Positions 9,031 through 17,176 are shown, counted from the stretch's first letter. The stretch is DNA of 64,000 nt from Leifsonia shinshuensis (GCF_013410375.1 NZ_JACCFL010000001.1:4154001-4218000), one strand, 5' to 3'. Numbers and translations are program-made. The notes: generated by a model from the letters alone, not told the origin.

Positions 9031-10484
9031 GCGCGTCCACCCACTTCCGTCCCGCGGGCGGCTTCGTCGGCGACGTCATCCCCTTCGAACAGGACGGGAC
9101 CGTCTGGCTCTACTACCTCCTCGATACCCGCGACCCCCGGCGTCCCCTCGACCGTGAGCAGGGGATGCCGTGGGCGGCGGTCACCACGACCGACTTCGCG
9201 ACTTTCACCGACCGCGGGGTCGTGCTGCCGTCCGCGGGACCCGGCGCCGAGGACTTCGACTGCTACACAGGCAGCGTCGTGACGGACGACGATGGCCTCC
9301 TCCACCTCTTCTACACCGGCCACAACCCGCGCATCCGCACCGCCGACGGCGACGTGCAGGTCGTCTGCCACGCGACGTCGGCCGGAGACCCCGCCGTCTG
9401 GACCCGTCATCCGGAGTGGACCTTCGGCGCCCTCGACGGCTACGCACCGGAGGACTGGCGCGACCCGTTCGTCTTCCGCACCGCCCCCGGGGAGCCGTGG
9501 CAGCTGCTGCTCGCCGCACGCCGGGCGGACGCGCCCTCCCGGCGGTCCGGCCTGGTGGCACGCCTGGTCTCCGACGACCTCGTGCACTGGCGCGACGCCG
9601 CGCCGCTCTGGGACCCGCGCCGGTTCATCGCGCAGGAGTGCCCGGACGTCTTCCAGTGGGGCGAGCACTGGTACCTCGTGTACTCCGAGTTCTCCGACTC
9701 GTTCCAGACCCGCTATCGCATCGGCGACTCGCCGGAGGGCCCCTGGCGGGCGCCCGAGCACGACACCGTCGACGGACGCGCGTTCTACGCGTCGAAGACC
9801 GTGGAGCTCGACGGCGAACGGCACTTCATCGGCTGGATTGCGAGCAAGGAGGGCGAGCGGGACGCCGGCGCCTGGCAGTGGGCCGGCACGATGGCGGTGC
9901 TGCGCGCGACGCAGGCGCCCGGCGGCGCGTTGTCGTTCGGCCTCCCCCGGTCGGTCGTGGCGCTCTACGACGACGCGCGCGACCTCCGCCCCGAGCTGGC
10001 GCCCCTCGACGACGCGGACGGGGCGCCCGGCCACGGCGCGCTCGACCGGTACGCCGCCTGGCTCGGACCCGAGGTCCCCGCCGAGACGCTGCTCGTCGCC
10101 GAGTTCGACATCGCCGCGGGCACGCAGGCCTGCGGCCTCCTCCTCCGCGCCGGCGACGACGGCGAGGAGGCGTACGCGCTGCGCCTGGAACCGCAGCGCG
10201 ACCGGATCGTCTTCGACCGCTGGCCGCGCGGGACCACCGGCGGCGAGCAGTGGCAGATCCGCGGCGACGTGCCGCATGCCGTCGAGCTGGAACGACCTGT
10301 GCCGCTGGCGCCCGGACGGCACACCGTGGAGGTCCACCTCGACCACGATCTGTGCGTCGTCGTCGTGGACGACCGGGTCGCGCTCAGCACGCGCCTGTAC
10401 GACCGGCCGTCCGGCCGGGTCGGCGTGTTCGCGACCGACGGGGAGTTCGAACTGGTGCGCCTGGAGGCGCGGCTGCGCTCGTAG
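9027..10484 (+). CDS. Divergent GH32-type glycosidase, cytosolic
   Basis: A 485-residue five-bladed-propeller glycosidase of the GH32 clan. In place of NDPNG it has VGDVIPF (residues 14-20, candidate nucleophile Asp16). RDP is at 145-147 and the acid/base motif ECPD at 204-207, so all three acidic positions are retained. A C-terminal beta-sandwich module follows from about residue 340. There is no signal peptide, so it is probably intracellular. It starts at GTG within the stop of lacI (GTGA overlap), so regulator and enzyme are co-transcribed. It differs clearly from the other two GH32 proteins in the island and probably cleaves a different fructoside linkage. The GH43/68 clan is the alternative. 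Confidence 0.82.
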   Translation: MSASTHFRPAGGFVGDVIPFEQDGTVWLYYLLDTRDPRRPLDREQGMPWAAVTTTDFATFTDRGVVLPSAGPGAEDFDCYTGSVVTDDDGLLHLFYTGHNPRIRTADGDVQVVCHATSAGDPAVWTRHPEWTFGALDGYAPEDWRDPFVFRTAPGEPWQLLLAARRADAPSRRSGLVARLVSDDLVHWRDAAPLWDPRRFIAQECPDVFQWGEHWYLVYSEFSDSFQTRYRIGDSPEGPWRAPEHDTVDGRAFYASKTVELDGERHFIGWIASKEGERDAGAWQWAGTMAVLRATQAPGGALSFGLPRSVVALYDDARDLRPELAPLDDADGAPGHGALDRYAAWLGPEVPAETLLVAEFDIAAGTQACGLLLRAGDDGEEAYALRLEPQRDRIVFDRWPRGTTGGEQWQIRGDVPHAVELERPVPLAPGRHTVEVHLDHDLCVVVVDDRVALSTRLYDRPSGRVGVFATDGEFELVRLEARLRS

Positions 10485-10511
10485 CGCCTGGGCCGAGGCC
10501 GACACCCGCGC

Positions 10512-10568
10512 TTGACATCGCCGGTGACGCTGCCTACCCTACTAATACGAATTAGCTATACGAATTAG
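10512..10568 (+). promoter_or_regulatory. tatABC promoter with fructan-type operators
   Basis: TTGACA (10512-10517) is followed after exactly 17 bp by TACCCT (10535-10540), a good vegetative promoter. Immediately downstream lies CTAATACGAATTAG (10542-10555, 12 of 14 bases symmetric), then a shortened copy CTATACGAATTAG (10556-10568). These match the AATACGTATT operators of the fructan genes except for one base in the core. The site placement just after the -10 predicts repression of tatABC by the same LacI protein. This is the main evidence that tatABC belongs to the island's regulon. Confidence 0.75.
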
Positions 10569-10592
10569 CTAACGCAATCAAAGGAGATGACC

Positions 10593-10805
10593 ATGTTGGC
10601 GAACCTGGGTGGCTGGCACCTGCTCGTGATCCTCGCGGTGGTGCTGCTGTTGTTCGGCGCCACGCGACTGCCCGCCCTCTCGAAGGGCCTCGGACAGTCC
10701 ATCCGGATCTTCCGCAAGGAGGTCCACGACCTCTCGGAGCCGGACGCGACGGCGAAGCAGCCGGAGGGCGTCGCGGGCTCCGACGGGATCACCACGCGCA
10801 GCTGA
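10593..10805 (+). CDS. tatA: Sec-independent protein translocase subunit TatA
   Basis: A 70-residue TatA protein that oligomerises to form the passage for folded Tat substrates. One N-terminal membrane helix (about residues 5-21) is followed by the FGATRLPALSKGLG hinge and an amphipathic helix. I chose ATG 10593, which has AAGGAG at 6 nt; an in-frame ATG at 10587 touches the RBS and is less likely. It is first of three genes (tatA-tatB-tatC) transcribed from a promoter overlapped by fructan-type operators. tatA genes of actinobacteria usually sit next to tatC near pafBC, so this set is probably an additional, specialised one (inference). Confidence 0.9.
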   Translation: MLANLGGWHLLVILAVVLLLFGATRLPALSKGLGQSIRIFRKEVHDLSEPDATAKQPEGVAGSDGITTRS

Positions 10806-10815
10806 GCGTGCCGTC

Positions 10816-11193
10816 ATGAGCTTCGAGAAACTGCTCGTGCTCGGCGTGATCGCGGCGTTCCTGATCGGGCCGACCCGGCTCCCGGCCTACGCGTCGAAGC
10901 TCGCGCTGGCCGTCCGCAAGCTGCGCACGCTGGCCGACGACGCGCAGCGCGCGGTGCGCGAGGAGGTCGGCGACGCGGTCGACGTGGACTGGCGCTCCTT
11001 CGACCCACGGCAGTACGACCCGCGCCGGATCATCCGCGACGCGCTGCTCGCCGATCCGGTGATCGCCGCGCCCGTGCTCGCAGAGCCCGTGCCCGCGGAG
11101 CCCGTGCCCGCGAAGCCCGCACCTGTGCCGCTTCCCGCCGGGCCGACGGAGGCAGCGGCGGCACTCCCGGCGCCGCGCCAGGAGTCCCCGTGA
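10816..11193 (+). CDS. tatB: Sec-independent protein translocase subunit TatB
   Basis: A 125-residue TatB-type protein, the partner that with TatC receives twin-arginine signal peptides. It has a short N-terminal membrane helix, the IGPTRLPAYASKLA hinge (TatB has GP where TatA has FG), a long amphipathic helix, and the segment DPRQYDPRRIIRDAL characteristic of actinobacterial TatB. The tail (residues about 85-120) is rich in Pro, Ala and Val, with repeated PVPAEP/PVPAKP units. It lies 10 bp after tatA, and its stop overlaps the GTG start of tatC. Confidence 0.9.
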   Translation: MSFEKLLVLGVIAAFLIGPTRLPAYASKLALAVRKLRTLADDAQRAVREEVGDAVDVDWRSFDPRQYDPRRIIRDALLADPVIAAPVLAEPVPAEPVPAKPAPVPLPAGPTEAAAALPAPRQESP

Positions 11194-11939
11194 CCCGGCG
11201 AGACGCGCGGATGTCACTCGCCGCGCACGTCTCAGAGCTGCGCAAGCGCGCCGTGCGCTCCGCCGCGGCCGTGCTGGCGGGGACGGTCGGCGGCTGGTTC
11301 GTCTCGCCCCTGCTGCTCGCGGCGCTGCGCGCGCCCATCGCGGAGGCCGCCGCCTCCCAGCACCGCCTGGCGGCGCTGAACTTCGACACCATCACGGGAG
11401 CGTTCGACCTCCGGATGCAGGCCGCCTTCGCGATCGGACTGGTCGCCTCCAGCCCGATCTGGCTCTACCAGGCCTGGGCGTACCTCGTCCCGGCCCTCAG
11501 CCGGAAGGAGCTCCGCTACGGGTTCGGCTTCTTCTTCACGGCGGTGCCGCTGTTCCTCGGCGGCTGCGTCGCCGGGTGGCTGATCGTGCCGCACATCGTG
11601 CTGCTGCTCACCGGCTTCGCCGGAGACGGGTCTTCCTCGTTCATCCAGGCCAACGACTACTTCCAGTTCGTGCTGAAGCTCGTCGTCGCCGCCGGCTTTG
11701 CGTTCGTGTCGCCGGTCTTCCTGGTGCTGCTCAACCTGCTCGGCATCCTGCCCGCGCGGTCGATCCTCCGCAGCTGGTGGATCGCGTTCCTCGTGATCGT
11801 CGGCTTCACGGCGATCGTGACGCCCTCCGCCGACGTGATCTCGATGCTGCTCCTCGCCGGTCCCCTGATCGCGCTGTACTACGCCGCGTGGTCCGTCGCC
11901 GCGCTGCACGACCGTCGAGTGGCGCGGCAGCTGGTCTGA
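11190..11939 (+). CDS. tatC: Sec-independent protein translocase subunit TatC
   Basis: A 249-residue polytopic protein that recognises the twin-arginine motif. The conserved cytoplasmic N-terminus (MSLAAHVSELRKR, with the conserved Glu) is followed by six hydrophobic segments. The start is GTG 11190 within the tatB stop (GTGA). With tatA and tatB the set is complete for a three-component Tat system. A strong bidirectional terminator follows 21 bp after the stop and separates it from the convergent levanase gene. Likely clients in the neighbourhood are the Tat-type sugar-binding lipoprotein and possibly the secreted GH32. Confidence 0.93.
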   Translation: MTRRDARMSLAAHVSELRKRAVRSAAAVLAGTVGGWFVSPLLLAALRAPIAEAAASQHRLAALNFDTITGAFDLRMQAAFAIGLVASSPIWLYQAWAYLVPALSRKELRYGFGFFFTAVPLFLGGCVAGWLIVPHIVLLLTGFAGDGSSSFIQANDYFQFVLKLVVAAGFAFVSPVFLVLLNLLGILPARSILRSWWIAFLVIVGFTAIVTPSADVISMLLLAGPLIALYYAAWSVAALHDRRVARQLV

Positions 11940-11960
11940 CCGCGCGACGCCGACACGGAA

Positions 11961-11996
11961 GAGCTCCCCCGCCCGATCGTCCGGGCGGGGGAGCTC
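11961..11996. terminator. Bidirectional terminator between tatC and levanase
   Basis: A perfect 15-bp stem, GAGCTCCCCCGCCCG paired with CGGGCGGGGGAGCTC, with a 6-nt loop. It lies between the convergent stops of tatC (11939) and the levanase (12013). There is no long U-tract on either side, as is common in high-GC actinobacteria. Confidence 0.85.
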
Positions 11997-12012
11997 TGTC
12001 GTTCGGCCGGGA

Positions 12013-14580
12013 TCAGTTCCAGATCGACTTCAGGTGCCAGGCCTGCACCGAGTCGATGCCGGCCGTGCCGCCGGTGGCGAAGGCGCTGACACCCGTACTG
12101 GCCGCATCCGGGAAGATCTGCTCGGTGATCACCCGGGTGCCGTCGGCGGTGAAGACCTCCACGGACGACGGGTCGATCAGGATGCGCAGGCCGATCCCGC
12201 CCGCGGCGTCCAGCGCGACCGGCGCGGTGGCCCGTCCGGGGAACGCCGCGTTGAAGTCGGTCTGGCCCGAGTGCGTCCGGTCGACGTACAGCTCGCCGGT
12301 CGAGGTGTCGTAGCCGATCTGCGTGTACTGACCGCCTCCGGTCCGCACGTTCAGGCCGAACGTCGACGCCGTGCCCGCGGTCAGCCGTGCCTGCACGTCC
12401 AGCTCGGCGCCGGACACCGCGAGGGGCTTCGTCCCCGCGACCGACTGCTTCCGCACAGTCACGACCGGGCCGGTGCGCAGGTTCGCCAGTGCGGGCACCG
12501 GGGTCTGGACGAGCCGGACCTTCCCGCCGATCGTCTGCAGCGACTCCGTGCGCGGGAACGTCTCCGCGCCCTGCCACGGCGTGGTCGGGACGTTGGCGGC
12601 GTACGCCCAGTCGTTCATCCACGCCACGTTGACCCGCCGGCCTCCCGGCGCGTCGTTCCAGGTGTTCTCGGCGTAGAAGTCCGCGCCGTAGTCGATCCAG
12701 TCGGCGCGCTGGAGCTGGTTCAGGGCCGGCTCGTCCGCGAGGCTGAAGTCGTCCGCGAGGATGTGCCCCCAGCCGCCCGTCGCGTTGTCGACGATCCGGA
12801 TGCTGGCCTGCTTGCCCTGGAGGTCGGCGACGTTCCAGGACGCCCAGTCGAGGCTCTCGCTGTTCTTCCCCGTGGCGGAGCGCACCACCTGACCGTCCAC
12901 CACGAGGTCGACGGAGGTCTGGGTGTCCCAGACCGGCGCCTTCTCGCTCGCGAACACGATGTCGCCGACCATGAGGTGACCCCAGCCGGTCGAGCCGTCG
13001 TTCTGGTCGACCACCTGGAGCTGCGCCTGCTGGCCCTGGTACGCGGAGGTGTCCCACGTCGTCCACGCCAGCGATCCGGAGTTGTTCCCGGTCGTGGTCT
13101 CGACCACCTTTCCTCCGATGACGAGGTTCACCGCGGTCGGGTTCGCCTGGCTCATCGGATGCGTGCCGCCCGCGACCTGGAGGTCGATGTACGGCGAGCT
13201 GACGGTGAACGTCGGCGACGTGATCGTGCCCTCGCCCGGGTCGCCGACCGGACCCCAGGTGTCGAGCACACCCGGGCTCACCTGGTTCCCGAGCGTCTCG
13301 TGGCTGGGTCCGGTGCCCACGAACGCGCCGGTCGTCGTCCAGCCCGGGCCGTACGAGGAGCCGGAGAAGTCGGTGAAGACCGTGCCCTGCGGGAGGGTGC
13401 CGAACGGGACCGCTCCCGCGATGTACGGGTTGTCGCCTCCGCCGACGAGGAAGTTGAGCCTGCTCCTGTCGATGGTGAACGCCGGAGAGGTCAGCGTCCC
13501 GGTCGCGGCGTCGCCGCCCGTGAAGCTGTCCACGAAGTGGCTGCCCGGGTAGCCGGTGACGGGTTGCTGGTCCGGGAGGGCGCCGGACGCCGGGGCCGAG
13601 CCGAAGGCCGTCCCGGTGGCGGTCCAGTTCCCGTAGCTGCCGGAGTCGAACGTGTCGAGCGGAGTGCCCGCCGGCGGCGTGTACGTCGCGGGGCCGTCCG
13701 GGACGAAGGTCGAGCCGTCGAAGCTCCCGACGAAGTACTGCACGCCGGTGCTGCCGACGCTCACGCTCAGCACCCACTTCTGCGTCTTCGCGTCGCCGTC
13801 GACCGGGAGTTGGTAGAGGTCCGGCATCTCCCACACGCCCGCGGTCGCGCCGGCGGGCCCGAAGGTTCCCGCCGGCGTCCAGGTCTTGAGGTCGGGCGAG
13901 GTGTAGAACGCCACCTTGTACTGGTCGCTGAGGGCGACGGCCATCATCCACTCGTGCTTCGGCGCGTACCAGAACACCTTCGGGTCGCGGAAGTTGACGG
14001 AGTGGAGGTCGATCACCGGGTCACCGGCGTAGCGCGTCCAGGTGCGGCCGTCGTCGGTGCTGTAGGCGATGTCCTGGGATTCCACGTTCGTTCCCGCCTG
14101 GACGCTGGTGTAGATCGCCACCATCGCCGGGTTCTTCGCCGTGCCGAACCCGCTGGTGTTGCCGGTGTCGACCACCGCGCTGCCGGAGAAGAAGGCGCTT
14201 GCGCCGGGGTCCGGCGCTGGCCCCTTCACGTCGATGTTCGTCCAGTGCACCAGGTCTTTGCTCACGGCGCCGCGCCAGGTGCCGTAGCTGAACAGGTAGT
14301 AGAGGCCGTCCTTGTAGACGAGCCCGTTGGGGTCGCCGATCCAGCCGGTCGGGAGGGAGTAGTGGAACTGGGGGCGGTACGGCTCGTGGTACGCGGGCGG
14401 AGCCGAGGTGGTGGTGGGAGCGCTCGGGGTCGCTGCCGCTGCCGGGCCGGCGGCCGGGACGAGTCCGGCGAAGGCCAGGCTGCCGGCGGCTGCCGCGGCG
14501 ACGAGGACCGCGATGCGACCTCGGAACCGACCGGGCCGCCGTTGCGTGAGCGCAGCGGGCCGTTGCGGAGAACGGAACAT
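12013..14580 (-). CDS. Secreted GH32 levanase-type exo-fructanase with inserted modules
   Basis: An 855-residue extracellular fructan hydrolase. A signal peptide (basic region with RR at 14-15, hydrophobic core about 23-43, Ala-rich cleavage region about 45-51) precedes a GH32 propeller with GDPNG at 82-86 (Asp83), FRDP at 197-200 and WEMPD at 250-254 (Glu251, with Met replacing the usual Cys). About 300 residues (roughly 305-615) with repeated Gly/Thr/Asn-rich beta segments ('GGWGHILADDF', 'STGWGHLMVGDI') interrupt the GH32 core before its C-terminal part resumes ('TPWQGAETFPR'). The Arg-rich N-region is only a weak Tat match. ATG 14580 has GAGGAAGG upstream. It probably degrades levan or inulin outside the cell and feeds the importer. 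Confidence 0.9.
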   Translation of the reverse strand: MFRSPQRPAALTQRRPGRFRGRIAVLVAAAAAGSLAFAGLVPAAGPAAAATPSAPTTTSAPPAYHEPYRPQFHYSLPTGWIGDPNGLVYKDGLYYLFSYGTWRGAVSKDLVHWTNIDVKGPAPDPGASAFFSGSAVVDTGNTSGFGTAKNPAMVAIYTSVQAGTNVESQDIAYSTDDGRTWTRYAGDPVIDLHSVNFRDPKVFWYAPKHEWMMAVALSDQYKVAFYTSPDLKTWTPAGTFGPAGATAGVWEMPDLYQLPVDGDAKTQKWVLSVSVGSTGVQYFVGSFDGSTFVPDGPATYTPPAGTPLDTFDSGSYGNWTATGTAFGSAPASGALPDQQPVTGYPGSHFVDSFTGGDAATGTLTSPAFTIDRSRLNFLVGGGDNPYIAGAVPFGTLPQGTVFTDFSGSSYGPGWTTTGAFVGTGPSHETLGNQVSPGVLDTWGPVGDPGEGTITSPTFTVSSPYIDLQVAGGTHPMSQANPTAVNLVIGGKVVETTTGNNSGSLAWTTWDTSAYQGQQAQLQVVDQNDGSTGWGHLMVGDIVFASEKAPVWDTQTSVDLVVDGQVVRSATGKNSESLDWASWNVADLQGKQASIRIVDNATGGWGHILADDFSLADEPALNQLQRADWIDYGADFYAENTWNDAPGGRRVNVAWMNDWAYAANVPTTPWQGAETFPRTESLQTIGGKVRLVQTPVPALANLRTGPVVTVRKQSVAGTKPLAVSGAELDVQARLTAGTASTFGLNVRTGGGQYTQIGYDTSTGELYVDRTHSGQTDFNAAFPGRATAPVALDAAGGIGLRILIDPSSVEVFTADGTRVITEQIFPDAASTGVSAFATGGTAGIDSVQAWHLKSIWN

Positions 14581-14608
14581 AGGGTTGCCTTCCTCTCTGA
14601 AGGGGATA

Positions 14609-14663
14609 CCAATACGTATTAGTCAGCCGACAAGGAACGAAGTCGACGAATCAATACGTATTG
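14609..14663. promoter_or_regulatory. Two AATACGTATT operators between levanase and fructokinase
   Basis: Exact copies of AATACGTATT lie at 14611-14620 (context CCAATACGTATTAG) and 14653-14662 (context TCAATACGTATTGG), 42 bp apart. They occupy the divergent gap between the levanase start (14580) and fructokinase start (14764). The pair repeats the arrangement seen at 7893 and 7940, so both genes should answer to the island's LacI regulator. A weaker look-alike (AGTACGTAGT, 14676-14685) follows. Confidence 0.82.
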
Positions 14664-14763
14664 GCTAGAGTGATCAGTACGTAGTCTGGATCGCTCCGCC
14701 GCGCAGGTCAACCCCGCAGTGCCGCGCCCAGGCCCCGATGGCCCGCACGAAGGAGACCGGAGC

Positions 14764-15675
14764 ATGGCAACGACCACCACGGCGACCGCGCCCGTCCTGG
14801 TGGCGGGCGAGGCGCTCATCGACGTCATCCGTTCCGCCGACGGGACCCGCGAGCACCCGGGCGGCTCCCCCGCGAACGTCGCACTCGGCCTCGCGCGCCT
14901 CGGAGTGCCCACCGCCTTCCTGACCGCCCTCGGCCGCGACGCACGCGGCGACACGATCGCCGAGCGGCTCGTGCGGGACGGAGTCGACATCCTCCCCGAG
15001 TCCTGGCTGCTTCCCGCGACCTCGAGCGCGGTGGCCGCCATCCAGCCCGACGGGTCGGCTCGGTACGCCTTCGACATCGCCTGGACGCTGGCGGAGAGGA
15101 TCGAGCTCCCCGCGATGCGCCACGTCCACGTCGGTTCGATCTCCGCGTTCCTGGCTCCGGGCGCCGACCGGATCGAGCACCTCGTCCTGACCGCCGACGC
15201 CGACGTGACCGTCAGCGTGGACCCGAACATCCGCGCGGACCTCGTCGGCGACCCCCGTGCCGCGCGCGACCGGTTCGAGCGGCTCGCGGCGCGCGCCGAC
15301 CTCATCAAGCTCAGCGACGAGGACGCGCTCTTCCTCTACCCGGACCGCTCCGACACCGAAACGGCCGCGGCCCTGGCGGCGCACGGCGCCGTCGTCGCCG
15401 TCACCCGGGGCGCCGCCGGCTCCCTCCTGGTCTCGGGCGACGCGGTGGCGGAGGTCCCGCCGATCACCGTGGTCGTGGCCGACACGGTCGGCGCGGGCGA
15501 CAGCTACATGGCGGCCCTGCTCGCCTGGTTCCTGACGTCGGGCGAGCTGCGCCGCCGGCCTCGCTCCGCGGCCGAGCTCGCGGACGCCGGCGCTTTCGCC
15601 GCCCGCGCCGCCGCGATCACGGTCTCCCGCGCCGGCGCGGAACCGCCGCGGACGGCCGAGCTCCCACAGGCGTAG
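14764..15675 (+). CDS. Fructokinase (PfkB-family carbohydrate kinase)
   Basis: A 303-residue PfkB-family sugar kinase, most likely ATP:D-fructose 6-phosphotransferase, the last step that brings released fructose into glycolysis. The N-terminal 'GEALIDVI' and 'HPGGSPANVALGLARLG' and the C-terminal 'DTVGAGDSYMAALL' (anion hole and catalytic Asp) are family signatures. ATG 14764 has GAAGGAG 8 nt upstream. It diverges from the levanase with shared operators and ends in a strong terminator. Ribokinase-like or 2-keto-3-deoxygluconate kinase activity is the alternative, but the surrounding GH32 genes favour fructose. Confidence 0.88.
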   Translation: MATTTTATAPVLVAGEALIDVIRSADGTREHPGGSPANVALGLARLGVPTAFLTALGRDARGDTIAERLVRDGVDILPESWLLPATSSAVAAIQPDGSARYAFDIAWTLAERIELPAMRHVHVGSISAFLAPGADRIEHLVLTADADVTVSVDPNIRADLVGDPRAARDRFERLAARADLIKLSDEDALFLYPDRSDTETAAALAAHGAVVAVTRGAAGSLLVSGDAVAEVPPITVVVADTVGAGDSYMAALLAWFLTSGELRRRPRSAAELADAGAFAARAAAITVSRAGAEPPRTAELPQA

Positions 15676-15687
15676 CCCCCGCCCAGA

Positions 15688-15724
15688 CCGCGCCCCCGAG
15701 TCCCCCTCGGCCCCGGGGGCGCGG
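15688..15724 (+). terminator. Terminator after fructokinase
   Basis: An 11-bp perfect stem (CCGCGCCCCCG with CGGGGGCGCGG) and 15-nt loop, starting 12 bp after the fructokinase stop, marks the right end of the fructan island. The rest of the gene-free stretch up to 15981 holds a possible -10 (CATGAT, about 15943-15948) for the sigma-factor gene. I see nothing else in it. Confidence 0.75.
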
Positions 15725-15981
15725 CCATCCCCCCTGTGGTTCGCCCCCCGGCGAACGCATCGGCCGGCCGCGGCCGGCACCTCAGTCAAGACGGCATCGT
15801 CGTCCGCACGCAAGCGCGTCTCCGCGACACGCCGGGCGCCGGCGCCGTTCTGAGACGCATTCGCGGCCGTGCACATACGAGGAAGGCCCCGTCATCAGGG
15901 GAGCCGCGCGATCGGCGGTGAGACGATCCGGCCCGAGCGGACATGATGTGAGTGAGACGCACGAACGGCGGAGGGGGAACC

Positions 15982-16554
15982 GTGCACGCGCCAACGCCGG
16001 AGTCGACGGGGAGCTCGGTCGACGACCGTCCCGCCGTCGACCGGCTCCGGCACGGCGACCGCGGAGCGCTGACGGAGCTGTACCGGAGGCACGCCGGCGC
16101 CGTGTACTGGAACGCCTACGGCGTCCTCCGCTCCCGGCCGGACGCGGAGGAGATGACCGCCGACGCCTTCCTCACCCTGTGGACGCGCCGCCGCGAGGTG
16201 GAGGTGTTCGGCAGTTCGGCGCTGCCGTGGCTGATCGTGACCGTCAAGAACCTGAGCCGCAACCGACTGCGGGCCAACGAGCGGAGACGGACGGACCCTC
16301 TGTACGACGCGGACCACCCGGCGGACGCCCCCTCGGCGGAGGACCTCGCCGCCCTGGAGGAGGCCATGCGGCTCATCCGCGGCGTGATCGCCGAGCTGCC
16401 CGTCGTCGATCAGCGGATCTTCCGGCTGTGCATGGTCGACGGGCTCAGCTACAAGGAGGCGGCGGCGCGCCTCGGCCTCGCGCACGGCTCCGTGCGCAAC
16501 CGGCTCTCCCGCGTGCGGCTGCGGCTGCGCCGGGAGCTCGGGGAGGGGAGCTGA
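15982..16554 (+). CDS. ECF-type RNA polymerase sigma factor
   Basis: A 190-residue sigma-70 family protein of ECF size. Region 2 ('GALTELYRRHAGAVYWNAYG', then 'ADAFLTLW') binds the -10 and core enzyme. Region 4 ('LPVVDQRIFRLCMVDGLSYKEAAARLGLAHGSVRNRLSRVRLRL') is a clear HTH. I chose GTG 15982 because GGAGGGGG lies 5 nt upstream; the open frame extends to 15952. The next gene starts 4 bp after its stop and encodes a one-helix membrane protein, the usual place for a cognate anti-sigma factor. Targets and signal are unknown. Confidence 0.9.
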   Translation: MHAPTPESTGSSVDDRPAVDRLRHGDRGALTELYRRHAGAVYWNAYGVLRSRPDAEEMTADAFLTLWTRRREVEVFGSSALPWLIVTVKNLSRNRLRANERRRTDPLYDADHPADAPSAEDLAALEEAMRLIRGVIAELPVVDQRIFRLCMVDGLSYKEAAARLGLAHGSVRNRLSRVRLRLRRELGEGS

Positions 16555-16558
16555 CACC

Positions 16559-17065
16559 ATGACGACGAACCCGCCTCCCACGGTCCCGACCGGCGCCGAT
16601 CGCCGGATCAGCGCGCTCCTCGACGACGGCCTCGCCCGCCACGACCGCACCCGCCGGAGACGCGGCCGCCTCACCGCGGTGGCGGCCGGCGCGTCCGTGC
16701 TCCTCGCCGCGGGCGGCCTGGCCTGGGTCACGCTCGCCCCGCGCACCCTGCAGACCCGCTCGGCGTACTGCTACAGCGCCGACAGCACGGACTCCCGGTA
16801 CACCCAGGTCGGGATTCCCGATGAGGCCACCGGCCCCGACGGCGCCACCCGGCCGGTGGAGACGCCCGCCGACCGCGTCGCGAGCGCGATCGACCTGTGC
16901 TCGTCCGCCTGGACCGCCGGCATCCTCAGCGACAGCACCGGCGTGCCGGCCCTCGTGGTCTGCACGCGCCCCGACAACGTCCTCGCGGTCTTCCCGCGGG
17001 ATCCGTCGGACGACCGCACCGACCAGAAGCTCTGCTCCGACCTCGGCCTCGCACCGGGACGGTGA
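16559..17065 (+). CDS. Single-pass membrane protein, putative anti-sigma partner
   Basis: A 168-residue protein of unknown family. An N-terminal cytoplasmic part of about 40 residues contains 'RRISALLDDGLARHDRTRRRRGRL', followed by one membrane helix (about 41-60) and an extracytoplasmic domain with four cysteines (in YCYS, LCSS, VCTR and LCSD contexts), suitable for two disulfides. It starts 4 bp after the sigma-factor stop, so it is surely co-transcribed. Position and topology suggest it holds or senses for the sigma factor, but I see no HCC zinc anti-sigma motif and the cytoplasmic part is short. Function is therefore inferred from context only. Confidence 0.7.
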   Translation: MTTNPPPTVPTGADRRISALLDDGLARHDRTRRRRGRLTAVAAGASVLLAAGGLAWVTLAPRTLQTRSAYCYSADSTDSRYTQVGIPDEATGPDGATRPVETPADRVASAIDLCSSAWTAGILSDSTGVPALVVCTRPDNVLAVFPRDPSDDRTDQKLCSDLGLAPGR

Positions 17066-17176
17066 CCAGCACGGAGGGTGCGATCGGCACGCGCAACACG
17101 CGCACCGGACCACCCCGAACACCCGCGACGGGAGCACAATGGCGGCAGCGTGAGCCGTTCGAGCCGAAGGAGCACC

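Noticed and set aside
10587..10592. tatA start at ATG 10587
   Set aside because: It directly abuts the AAGGAG Shine-Dalgarno sequence; the ATG at 10593 has proper spacing.
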